The notes beneath the pieces were generated by a model, which worked only from the letters and a program-made list of their open reading frames with translations, was not told the origin of the DNA and made no database searches. The position numbers and the translations under genes were made by a program. From contig WGMB01000015.1 of assembly GCA_016125275.1 (NCBI GenBank), positions 62,001-126,000 on the forward strand: a DNA stretch of 64,000 nucleotides. Direction: 5' to 3'. The DNA is from Acidobacteriota bacterium (lineage in GTDB: Bacteria; Acidobacteriota; Terriglobia; Bryobacterales; UBA6623). Shown here piece after piece: positions 1-8,086 of the stretch (the first letter of the stretch is position 1; each line of letters opens with the position of its first letter).

Positions 1-270
1 CTCAATGCGAACCGTTCCTCCGCAGCCCGTTCTCGCCAGCAGCTCGCGCGCGGCCCGCGCCGCCAGATTGTCGTCGGACTCGAGCGCTGGGTCCGAACAG
101 CGCAGCTCCACCCGCGCCTCGCCCCCCGGCTCGTGGCTCACCCGCAGCCGGTCGGCCAGCGAGATCGTCTGGAACACGGTCCGCAGCTCGTGGAAGCCGT
201 CCGGCCTCCGCTCGAGGATGCGCAATCCCAGATTGACCTTCGCAAAGGCCTTGCCCGACAGCGCCGGCAT
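1..270 (-). CDS. ispE: 4-diphosphocytidyl-2-C-methyl-D-erythritol kinase, N-terminal part
   Basis: This is the first 90 codons of a gene that runs off the left edge. The start is the ATG whose complement lies at 268-270, five bases after the stop of apt. IspE phosphorylates CDP-methylerythritol in the MEP pathway of isoprenoid synthesis, in the cytoplasm. The N-terminus reads AKVNLGLRILERRPDGFHEL, the GHMP-kinase opening with the Lys and Asn seen in IspE substrate sites, followed by TVFQTISLADRL, also typical of the family. The ATP-binding glycine-rich loop and the C-terminus are outside the window. The tight spacing suggests co-transcription with apt. Confidence 0.93.
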   Translation of the reverse strand, partial: MPALSGKAFAKVNLGLRILERRPDGFHELRTVFQTISLADRLRVSHEPGGEARVELRCSDPALESDDNLAARAARELLARTGCGGTVRIE

Positions 271-275
271 CGCCC

Positions 276-797
276 TTATTCGTCGTACGTCAACAGCGAG
301 AAGACGTCGTAGCCGTCCAGCGCCTTGCGCCCCGGCAGAAAGCTCAGCTCCACCACGAAGGCCAGCCCGTGCACCTTGCCGCCCAGCTCTTCCACCAGTT
401 GGCAGGTCGCCTTGGCGGTGCCGCCGGTCGCCAGCAAGTCGTCCACGATCAGCACTTTCTGGCCCGGCTCGACGGCGTCGGAGTGAATCTGCAGGGTATC
501 GTTGCCGTACTCGAGCGCGTAGGAGACCTGCGAGGTCTTGGCGGGCAGCTTGCCCGGCTTGCGCACCGGCACGAAGCCCTTCTCGAGCTTCGACGCCAGC
601 AGCGGCGCGAAGATGAAGCCGCGCGCTTCCACCCCGAGCACCACGTCCGGCGGGTCCTCGCGAAACCGATCGACCATCGCGTTGGTCAGCTCCTGGAATC
701 CCTTCGGGTCCTTCAGCAGCGTCGTGATGTCGTAGAAGAGAATCCCCGGCTTGGGGAAGTCCGGCACTTCCCGGATCAGTTTCTTGAGATGGTCCAT
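276..797 (-). CDS. apt: Adenine phosphoribosyltransferase
   Basis: The 173-residue protein has the usual Apt length. It converts adenine plus PRPP to AMP in purine salvage. The N-terminal segment [18 protein letters not shown] is the conserved Apt opening. The PRPP loop reads [14 protein letters not shown], with the adjacent acidic pair and the ATGGT turn of type I phosphoribosyltransferases at about residues 115-128. [10 protein letters not shown] is the conserved purine-side motif. It lies between acyP (16 bases) and ispE (5 bases) on the same strand, so the three probably form an operon. There is no clear Shine-Dalgarno sequence; a TACGCT hexamer sits 7 bases before the ATG. Confidence 0.96.
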   Translation of the reverse strand: MDHLKKLIREVPDFPKPGILFYDITTLLKDPKGFQELTNAMVDRFREDPPDVVLGVEARGFIFAPLLASKLEKGFVPVRKPGKLPAKTSQVSYALEYGNDTLQIHSDAVEPGQKVLIVDDLLATGGTAKATCQLVEELGGKVHGLAFVVELSFLPGRKALDGYDVFSLLTYDE

Positions 798-813
798 CGT
801 ACCCAGCGTACCC

Positions 814-1098
814 TCAACTGACGATCCGAAACACGCCGTCGCCGCCCGTCGTCGTCGGCGATTCGTGAATCGCGTCCACCCGCGACAGTGGCGGTCCCTT
901 CCCGAGCGCCTCGCGGAACGCCGCCAGCGCTTCCGGCGGCCCCTCGGCGTGCGCCTCGACCGAGCCGTCGGCCCGGTTTTTGACCCAGCCGCCCACCTTC
1001 AGCCGCGTTCCGGCCTGCTGCACGAAGTAGCGGAAGCCCACGCCCTGCACGCGCCCTCGAACGACGTAGCGCCGCGCCAAGTTGGTATATTCCGCCAT
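814..1098 (-). CDS. acyP: Acylphosphatase
   Basis: A 94-residue protein that hydrolyses acyl phosphates. The two catalytic residues are visible: Arg in [12 protein letters not shown] (about residues 15-26) and Asn in [14 protein letters not shown] (about residues 35-48). The length and the alpha/beta ferredoxin-like pattern match the family. It heads a short minus-strand group with apt and ispE. The region upstream contains TACAAC 8 bases before the ATG and no Shine-Dalgarno sequence. Confidence 0.95.
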   Translation of the reverse strand: MAEYTNLARRYVVRGRVQGVGFRYFVQQAGTRLKVGGWVKNRADGSVEAHAEGPPEALAAFREALGKGPPLSRVDAIHESPTTTGGDGVFRIVS

Positions 1099-1129
1099 GG
1101 TCCGGGGTTGTAATTCTTACACAATCGAG

Positions 1130-1481
1130 AAAGACTTACCCGGCCCCGACGCGGAATATTCCCACTCAAACGCCGATAAACCCTTTGTTTTCGGCGGACG
1201 CCGAGAATGGCCCGCCGAGTGCTAACGGCGTTGACGTGGATTTGCTGTGGTCGTTGGCGGCGACGGGCGGGCTCGCACTGGGCTCTTTCGCTCTGGCATT
1301 TTGGCTGGAGAGAGGAGCGCTGGAGTCGATCCTGTTCGCAATGTCGCGGTCACTGCCTCCATCCAACCGGCCCTCTACTGGAACGGAGGCCGGCTCCTCC
1401 TGCGATATGAGCCCCGCTGTCGACCCGACGGCCCATCGGTAAGACGCCTCCCCCCCCAAAAAAGCGGGGCTCATTTTTTTC
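1130..1481 (+). ncRNA. Unassigned 390-base gap with a possible structured small RNA
   Basis: The gap between acyP and the 50-residue protein gene (1099-1488) holds no recognisable protein. On the plus strand there are several hairpins: TCGGC/GCCGA near 1192-1206, an imperfect TCAAACGCCG/CGGCGTTGA pair enclosing it, and a perfect 12-bp stem at 1407-1474 followed by seven T. Since the genes to the left read the other way, a plus-strand terminator here implies a plus-strand transcript of about 300 nt. A plus-strand ORF at 1185-1442 (85 codons) contains a hydrophobic stretch (LLWSLAATGGLALGSFALAF), but its stop lies inside the terminator loop and it has no homology I recognise. Either a small RNA or a small membrane protein is possible. 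Confidence 0.3.
1407..1481 (+). terminator. Long-loop intrinsic terminator
   Basis: ATGAGCCCCGCT at 1407-1418 is perfectly complementary to AGCGGGGCTCAT at 1463-1474. The arms enclose a 44-base loop and are followed directly by a run of seven T. The loop contains a smaller CCGA/TCGG hairpin. It fits a rho-independent terminator for plus-strand transcription. Confidence 0.5.
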
Positions 1482-1488
1482 TTTCGAT

Positions 1489-1641
1489 CTAGCCGTGCCG
1501 ACGCCCGCGCTTCTGGCCGCCGTGGTGCACGCGCGACTCGCGGATCTTCGTCTTCTTGCGCTTCGGCTTGGTGATGCGGAAGGTGCCGCTGCCCAGGTAC
1601 TCCGCCTTGTAGAGATTCTCGTTGTTGGTCGTTTCAGCCAT
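1489..1641 (-). CDS. Small basic protein, 50 residues, function unknown
   Basis: The reading frame is open further upstream, but the ATG at 1641 is preferred. It has an AGGAA ribosome-binding site 5-9 bases upstream, and a promoter ends about 40 bases before it. The protein starts with a polar MAETTNNENLYKAEY segment, then GSGTFRITKPKRKK, then a strongly basic tail of Arg, Lys, His and Gly residues (HHGGQKRGRRHG). The charge pattern suggests binding to RNA, the ribosome or DNA. That is inference; I do not recognise a named family. It stands alone between the 390-base gap and a plus-strand sulfatase. Confidence 0.7.
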   Translation of the reverse strand: MAETTNNENLYKAEYLGSGTFRITKPKRKKTKIRESRVHHGGQKRGRRHG

Positions 1642-1680
1642 TTCGTTCCTGTCTTCCTCGTTTCGGACGCAAACCTTTCC

Positions 1681-1709
1681 AGTATAACCCGGTTGGCCGC
1701 CCGGGTCAG
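1681..1709 (-). promoter_or_regulatory. Sigma-70-like promoter of the small basic protein gene
   Basis: Reading the minus strand, CTGACC (1704-1709) and TATACT (1681-1686) are separated by 17 bases. They match 4 of 6 and 5 of 6 of the housekeeping consensus. The expected start of transcription lies about 35 bases before the ATG at 1641, leaving room for the AGGAA site. Confidence 0.55.
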
Positions 1710-1757
1710 CGGTGTTGCCCGCCGCGTCCCGCGCGCCTATCATGGCGGAGCACGGCC

Positions 1758-3161
1758 ATGTCGCAAACCCTCCACCGACGCACCTTCCTCTCGCGCCTGG
1801 GGTCCGCGGCCCTCGGCGCCGCCTCGCTGGCCTGCTCCGGCTCCTCCGAGCAGTCCCCCGCAGCCGACGCCAAGCCCAACATCGTCATCGTTTTCGCGGA
1901 CGACATGGGTTTTCAGGACGCCGGTTTTCAAGGCAGCCCCGATTGCGAAACCCCTCACCTGGACGCATTGGCTCGCGAAGGCGTGCGCTTTGACAACGGC
2001 TACGTCACGCACCCTTTCTGCAGCCCCAGCCGCGCCGCCCTGCTCACCGGCCGCTATCAGCAGCGCTTCGGGCATGAGAACAACATGGTCTTCGACCTGC
2101 AGGACCGCGAGACCGGCCTGCCGCTCAACGAGATCACCTTGGCGAACCTGTTGGGCGACGCCGGCTACACCACCGGCCTAGTCGGCAAGTGGCACCTCGG
2201 CGCCCACCCCATCTACCACCCCTTCCGCCGGGGCTTTCAGCACATGTACGGTTTCGTCGGCGGCGGCCACGACTACTTCGACCCCGGCGCGCCGGGCCAG
2301 ACCGAGCAGCACCTGATCCCCATCGAGCGCGACGGCGAAGTCGTGCCCGAGACCGAGTACCTCACCACCGCCCTGGGCCGCGAGGCCGCCTCGTTCGTCC
2401 GGCAACGCGCCGACGACGAGCCCTTCTTCCTCTACCTGGCCTTCAACGCGCCACACACGCCGCTGCAAGCGCCGGACGAGATGCTGGCCCGCTTCGCCTC
2501 CATCGAGGACCCCGGCCGCCGCACCTACGCCGCCATGGTCTGGGCTCTCGACGACGCCGTCGGCCGCCTCGAAGCCGCCCTCGCTGAAACCGGCCGCAAG
2601 GACAACACCTTGCTGTTCTTCCTCAACGACAACGGCGGCCCCGCCGGCAACAAGTCCAGCAACGCTCCCCTGCGCGGGACCAAGCGCACGCTCTACGAAG
2701 GCGGCGTGCGGGTGCCTTTCCTGGTGCGCTGGCCCGGCCATATCGAGCCCGGCTCCACCTACTCCCGGCCCGTCAGCTCCCTCGACGTGTTGCCGACGGC
2801 GCTGGCCGCGGCTGGCGTCGCCCCGCCCGCCGATCGCCCCCTCGACGGCGTCGACCTGCTGCCCTACCTCTCCGGAAACCAATCCGGCGTTCCGCACCAG
2901 CGGCTCTTTTGGCGCTGCTTCGACGGCGTGGAAGCGGCTGTGCGCGAAGGCGACTGGAAGTGGGTGCGGGTGGGACGCGAAGCCCGGCCGGAGCTCTACG
3001 ACCTCTCCACCGACCTCAGCGAGAAGTACGACGTCTCCGCTGACCACCCCGAGATCGTGGCCGAGCTGGGCGCGGCCTGGGAGCAGTGGAACGCCCAGAT
3101 GGTCCCGTCGCTGTGGCCGGACCACATCTTCCACGTCCGCGAAGGGAATCGCTGGCGCTGA
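1758..3161 (+). CDS. Exported sulfatase (arylsulfatase family)
   Basis: A 467-residue member of the formylglycine-dependent sulfatases, which hydrolyse sulfate esters. The signature CSPSR followed by AALLTGR begins at Cys88, the residue normally oxidised to formylglycine. The metal-binding opening NIVIVFADDMG is at residues 41-51, and GKWHLG and NDNGG motifs follow. The N-terminus has a twin-arginine motif (RRTFL) followed by LACS, a lipobox with Cys26, so the enzyme is probably a Tat-exported lipoprotein. No sulfatase-maturing enzyme is in the window. Substrate unknown; polysaccharide or sulfated organic desulfation is likely. TATCAT lies 14 bases before the ATG. Confidence 0.9.
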   Translation: MSQTLHRRTFLSRLGSAALGAASLACSGSSEQSPAADAKPNIVIVFADDMGFQDAGFQGSPDCETPHLDALAREGVRFDNGYVTHPFCSPSRAALLTGRYQQRFGHENNMVFDLQDRETGLPLNEITLANLLGDAGYTTGLVGKWHLGAHPIYHPFRRGFQHMYGFVGGGHDYFDPGAPGQTEQHLIPIERDGEVVPETEYLTTALGREAASFVRQRADDEPFFLYLAFNAPHTPLQAPDEMLARFASIEDPGRRTYAAMVWALDDAVGRLEAALAETGRKDNTLLFFLNDNGGPAGNKSSNAPLRGTKRTLYEGGVRVPFLVRWPGHIEPGSTYSRPVSSLDVLPTALAAAGVAPPADRPLDGVDLLPYLSGNQSGVPHQRLFWRCFDGVEAAVREGDWKWVRVGREARPELYDLSTDLSEKYDVSADHPEIVAELGAAWEQWNAQMVPSLWPDHIFHVREGNRWR

Positions 3162-3185
3162 TCCGCCCGCGGGGCCGCTGCGGCG

Positions 3186-4067
3186 TCAGCGGACGTCGAA
3201 CTTTTCCTGCGCCTGATAGGTCTTGCCGCCGACCTTGTCGCGCACTTCGATCAGGATCGTATAGGGTCCGCGCGGAATCGTGCGCTCCATGTCCAGGCGA
3301 AACTCAGCCGGCAGCCAGAGCCGGGGGTAGAACGGCGCGCCCTTCTCGCCTTGCGGCGGGAAGTCGATCATTTTCTCGCCCTTGTCGTTGAGCACGGACA
3401 TCTCCGACTCGACGTCGTAGCGGTTGTCCTCGCCGGTCTGGTAGCCGCTGATGTAGAACGAGGCGAACAGCGAGTCGCCCTGCCCCACCACCGGCGCCGC
3501 CAGCGGCGTCCCCCCCTTGGTGAGCGCGAACTGCAGGTTGCGGATCGATAGCGAATCGCTCAGCTCCACGTCCGTGCCCTCCACCCGGATCGGCACATCG
3601 CGGCTCAGCTTGGCTTCGGCCTTCTTGTCCTCGATCTGCAAGTGGATGGTGTAGACCCCCGAGCCTGCGTAGGGCGGCAGGGTCGCCACGTACTCCACGT
3701 AGGGCTCCCAGTTCTCGTCCTGCGGCGCCAGCTCCACGTTGAATTCGCCGCCCTCGGCGGGCGCGAACGGCGTTCCCTTCGGCCCCTCTGCGTCGGCGCG
3801 CCACGTCAGGTGGATGCGGTAGTCCTCATCCACGCGGTAGCCGGCCAGGTTGAACCCCACGTAGATCTTCTCGCCGGGGTAGAACACGCTGTCGGCGGGA
3901 ATCGCGTAGCCGCCGGCCGAATCCAGCAGATCCAGCCGCGCCAGCCGCAAGTCGCCCTCGTCGGGCGCGAGCTTCTTCTCGTCGTCGGCGGAAGCGACGG
4001 CGGCCAACAGCAGCAGCAGGAGGACGCCGGCCACTGACCCGCGCCTCAGGTTTCCAAAGAGTTGCAT
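3186..4067 (-). CDS. Secreted beta-sandwich protein, function unknown
   Basis: A 293-residue protein with a clear Sec signal peptide (GVLLLLLLAAVASA, cleavage near residue 27). The mature part looks like two similar immunoglobulin-like beta domains: each has a VFYPGEKIYVGFNLAGY- or DSLFASFYISGYQ-type strand, an Asp/Glu-rich turn and a final YTIHLQIEDK- or YTILIEVRDK-type strand. The repeat suggests an internal duplication. The start was chosen for the signal peptide and the promoter upstream; the longer open frame lacks codon support. It converges on the sulfatase with a 24-base gap. A role in substrate binding or surface structure is possible, but nothing shows it directly. Confidence 0.75.
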   Translation of the reverse strand: MQLFGNLRRGSVAGVLLLLLLAAVASADDEKKLAPDEGDLRLARLDLLDSAGGYAIPADSVFYPGEKIYVGFNLAGYRVDEDYRIHLTWRADAEGPKGTPFAPAEGGEFNVELAPQDENWEPYVEYVATLPPYAGSGVYTIHLQIEDKKAEAKLSRDVPIRVEGTDVELSDSLSIRNLQFALTKGGTPLAAPVVGQGDSLFASFYISGYQTGEDNRYDVESEMSVLNDKGEKMIDFPPQGEKGAPFYPRLWLPAEFRLDMERTIPRGPYTILIEVRDKVGGKTYQAQEKFDVR

Positions 4068-4071
4068 CACC

Positions 4072-4171
4072 CGGCGGCCGATCCGCCGGCCGCACCCCTC
4101 TAGATGCGCTCCCCGGCGGGCTCGTTTCCCGTCCCTGCGCTCATTATAGGTTCGCCGGCCCGGACCGAAAA
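4072..4171 (-). promoter_or_regulatory. Promoter and hairpin leader of the secreted beta-sandwich protein gene
   Basis: A perfect TATAAT lies on the minus strand at 4143-4148. The -35 position is only a weak match (TTTTCG at 4166-4171). Immediately before the ATG, CCGGCGG and CCGCCGG form a 7-bp hairpin that could cover the translation start. Confidence 0.45.
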
Positions 4172-4178
4172 GAGTTCC

Positions 4179-4463
4179 ATGTCGCGACGCCTCTTCCTGC
4201 TCGCCCTCGGCCTCGCCACGCGCCTGGCCGCCGCCGACCGGCCGGGCCTGTCCGCCCGGGAACTCCGCAGTGAAGAGCTGCGCGACGCCCGTGAGCGCAT
4301 CGAGTGCCGCCGGGAGGAGATGCGCGCGGCGGCGGCCCGGGTCCGGAGCCGCGCCCAGGATTCCTCCGCCAACGGCGAGGGCCCGGGAGACCGCTCGTCG
4401 CGGCCCCGGGCCCGGGTTTTGTCCGTGTCGTCCCGGCCGGAGCGTCCCCGGCCGCGGCCTTAG
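4179..4463 (+). CDS. Small putative secreted protein
   Basis: A 94-codon frame beginning with a plausible signal peptide ([18 protein letters not shown]). A charged helical stretch rich in Arg and Glu follows (about residues 28-60), then a low-complexity Arg/Pro/Ser tail. The tail is coded by a region that also contains GGGCCCGGG and CCCGGGCCC arms followed by TTTT, so part of it may really be a terminator. It overlaps the end of the DAHP synthase gene by four bases in convergent orientation. The AGAG sequence upstream is a weak ribosome-binding site. It may be a spurious or decaying gene. Confidence 0.35.
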   Translation: MSRRLFLLALGLATRLAAADRPGLSARELRSEELRDARERIECRREEMRAAAARVRSRAQDSSANGEGPGDRSSRPRARVLSVSSRPERPRPRP

Positions 4464-5515
4464 GCCGGTTGCAGCGTCGCCGCCGGCGAAGCCGCGGGAC
4501 GGTGGTTCTTCCACAGCTCCAGGTAGGGCTTGAGGTCGTCCATCATCTGGGCGAACTCGTCGAAGGTCAACGACTGCTGACCGTCGCTCCAAGCCTTTTC
4601 CGGCTCCGGGTGCACTTCCACCATCATGCCGTCGGCGCCCACCGCGACCACCGCCCGCGCCAGCGGCGGAATCAGGGCGCGCTTGCCCGACGAGTGCGCC
4701 GGATCGAGGATCACCGGCAAGTGCGTGAGCTGGTTGAGCACCGGCACCGCCTGAATGTCCAACGTGTTCCGCGTGGAGGTCTCGAAGGTCCGGATGCCTC
4801 GCTCGCACAGCACCACGTTCGAGTTGCCGTGCGCCACGATGTACTCGGCCGACAGCAACAGCTCCTTGCAGGTCGTGCTCAGGCCGCGCTTGAGCAGGAT
4901 CGGGCGCTGCACGCGGCCCACTTCCTTGAGCAGCGGGAAGTTCTGCACGTTGCGGGCGCCGATCTGCAGCATGTCGGCGTACTCGGCCACCAAGTCCACG
5001 TTCGTCACGGTCATGACCTCGGTCACCACCGCCAGACCGGTGCGGTCCGCCGCCTTGCGCAGCAGCTTCAGCCCCTCTTCTTCCAAACCCTGGAAGCTGT
5101 AGGGGGAGCTGCGCGGCTTGTAGGCGCCTCCGCGCAGGAACTTCGCGCCGTGCGACGCCACGAACTCCGCCGTGGCCATGATCTGCTTCTCGGTCTCGAC
5201 CGAGCACGGGCCGGCGATCACGCCGAACTCCGCGCCGCCGAAGGAACGACCTTCGCCGACGGGGACGATCGTGTGCTCCTTCTTCACTTCGCGGCTCACC
5301 ATCTTGTAAGGGGCGGAAATGGGCACGGCGCTCTCCACGAATTCCGAGGACTCGAGCGACTCCAACGCGTGGGTGACGTCGCCGATTCCAACCGCGGCGA
5401 TGACGACCCTCTCATCGCCCTGGATCGAATGAACCTTGTAGCCGAAGTTTTCGATGCGCTCGCAGATATGGTCGATCTGCTCCTTCGTAGCGCCTCGCTT
5501 CATCGAGATGATCAT
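4460..5515 (-). CDS. aroF: 3-deoxy-7-phosphoheptulonate (DAHP) synthase, type I-beta
   Basis: It condenses phosphoenolpyruvate and erythrose 4-phosphate, the first step of the shikimate pathway. The 351-residue protein has an N-terminal ferredoxin-like regulatory domain (residues 1-70), as in the Thermotoga-type enzyme that responds to aromatic amino acids, followed by the barrel. Barrel motifs include [28 protein letters not shown], the metal and substrate segment [10 protein letters not shown], and DPAHSSGKR. The ATG at 5515 has an AGGTG site before it. A longer frame starting near 5545 would read through the upstream terminator hairpin and is rejected. Expression is probably set by the attenuator just upstream. 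Confidence 0.95.
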   Translation of the reverse strand: MIISMKRGATKEQIDHICERIENFGYKVHSIQGDERVVIAAVGIGDVTHALESLESSEFVESAVPISAPYKMVSREVKKEHTIVPVGEGRSFGGAEFGVIAGPCSVETEKQIMATAEFVASHGAKFLRGGAYKPRSSPYSFQGLEEEGLKLLRKAADRTGLAVVTEVMTVTNVDLVAEYADMLQIGARNVQNFPLLKEVGRVQRPILLKRGLSTTCKELLLSAEYIVAHGNSNVVLCERGIRTFETSTRNTLDIQAVPVLNQLTHLPVILDPAHSSGKRALIPPLARAVVAVGADGMMVEVHPEPEKAWSDGQQSLTFDEFAQMMDDLKPYLELWKNHRPAASPAATLQPA

Positions 5516-5530
5516 GGTTGCACCTGAAAC

Positions 5531-5560
5531 AAAAAACCCACCCAATTCAGCGTGGGCGGG
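5531..5560 (-). terminator. Attenuator terminator in the DAHP synthase leader
   Basis: On the minus strand, CCCGCCCA (5553-5560) pairs with TGGGTGGG (5537-5544) across an 8-base loop, with one G-U pair. Six T follow at 5531-5536. It ends 15 bases before the DAHP synthase ATG. No minus-strand gene lies upstream for it to terminate except the short leader frame, so it fits an attenuator. Confidence 0.75.
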
Positions 5561-5617
5561 TTCCTAAGCAGCTTCCGCGAAGCGCTCTATGCCGGAACGA
5601 CGCCACTGTCCGGGGCT

Positions 5618-5692
5618 TTAGCAGCCCGGAAATCGATAAACCCAGCGGTCGGCGTCGAGAGAGCGCATCGCGTAAGGCCTTATTTCTACCAT
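5618..5692 (-). CDS. Putative aromatic leader peptide upstream of DAHP synthase
   Basis: A 24-codon frame that ends 103 bases before the DAHP synthase start. A shorter version from the ATG at 5668 gives 16 residues and has AAGG 9-10 bases upstream, so it is the more likely start. The frame contains WVYRF, that is Trp, Tyr and Phe within five codons, a few codons before the stop. A hairpin at 5610-5629 (CCGGGCT with AGCCCCGG) covers the stop codon, and the terminator follows. This order of leader peptide, early hairpin and terminator is the classical ribosome-mediated attenuation layout. Confidence 0.55.
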   Translation of the reverse strand: MVEIRPYAMRSLDADRWVYRFPGC

Positions 5693-5826
5693 GGGGCCCG
5701 ATCCGCTGTAAAGCGCAAACCGAACCGCCGCCTTGGGAACGTTCGCCCGGCGAAAACGCCCTTCCCGAAACCCGCCCGCCCAACCGGACCGGCTCCGTGG
5801 ATGCCGCCGCCGCGCCGCGGACCGCC

Positions 5827-5832
5827 TACAAT
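5827..5832 (+). promoter_or_regulatory. -10-like hexamer directly before the hydantoinase A-like gene
   Basis: TACAAT matches 5 of 6 of the -10 consensus and ends 9 bases before the ATG at 5842. No Shine-Dalgarno sequence lies between them, so transcription would start at or next to the start codon. Confidence 0.4.
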
Positions 5833-5841
5833 CGGGTACGC

Positions 5842-7635
<1,794 letters not shown>

Positions 7636-7638
<3 letters not shown>

Positions 7639-7675
7639 GCCCGGTGGAGACGGGCAGTCCCGACCGTCGGGCTCA
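7636..7675. terminator. Stop-to-stop hairpin between convergent genes
   Basis: TGAGCCCG (7636-7643) and CGGGCTCA (7668-7675) form a perfect 8-bp stem whose ends are the stop codons of the two converging genes. An inner CGGG/CCCG pair can extend it. There is no T-run. It may work in both directions with little efficiency. Confidence 0.35.
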
Positions 7676-8032
7676 GCGCTTGTGCTGCCAGCAGTATTTC
7701 CCGCCGCTTTCCGCTTTTCTGGTGCAACGCGAGCCTTTTTTCGTCAAAGCCGTACATTGGCCCTCTGCGGAGCCGGCCGCGGCCGCGGCAAAGCCCGGCG
7801 GACGGGCCGCCGGAGCCGCCACGGAAGCCGTCGGCGGCGCCGTTCGCGCCTGGCGCAACTCCTCTTCCAGCCGGCTGACTTTGGCGCCGAGCGAAGCCAC
7901 TTCCACACGCAATTCCTGGACCGCGCGCATCAATTCGGCGTTGCTGACTTGTTCGGAATCCTGGCAGGCTGCGCTGCCGCACAACAGGCTCGCCAGGGCG
8001 ACGACCGCGAGCCCGCGACGGACGATTTGCAC
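7673..8032 (-). CDS. Lipoprotein with coiled coil and Cys3His tail
   Basis: A 119-residue protein from a GTG start at 8032. The N-terminus has two arginines, a hydrophobic stretch and a lipobox (LLCGSAACQ), so it is probably lipidated. Residues of about 33-60 (ELMRAVQELRVEVASLGAKV and following) have heptad character. An Ala/Pro linker follows. The C-terminus carries Cys-x9-Cys-x10-Cys-x2-His (CTALTKKGSRC, YCWQH), resembling a short motif seen in DUF5763-type proteins. The motif suggests metal binding or disulfides outside the cytoplasm. Function unknown. Confidence 0.7.
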   Translation of the reverse strand: MQIVRRGLAVVALASLLCGSAACQDSEQVSNAELMRAVQELRVEVASLGAKVSRLEEELRQARTAPPTASVAAPAARPPGFAAAAAGSAEGQCTALTKKGSRCTRKAESGGKYCWQHKR

Positions 8033-8072
8033 TCTGTGCAGAGCATGCCCTTTCCCCGCCGCGAAAGGCAAG

Positions 8073-8078
8073 TACAAT
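8073..8078 (+). promoter_or_regulatory. -10-like hexamer directly before the enolase-superfamily gene
   Basis: TACAAT, 5 of 6 to the consensus, ends 8 bases before the ATG at 8087, with no Shine-Dalgarno sequence. It fits a leaderless transcript. Confidence 0.4.
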
Positions 8079-8086
8079 AGCGCGTT

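Noticed and set aside
1312-1322. SAH riboswitch-like GAGGAGCGCTG
   Set aside because: The matching downstream core (GCAACGGCGCTC type) and the pseudoknot partner are missing, and no S-adenosylhomocysteine cycle gene follows.
5531-5560. T-box riboswitch before DAHP synthase
   Set aside because: The conserved T-box antiterminator sequence and Stem I motifs are absent. The leader peptide with aromatic codons explains the terminator better.
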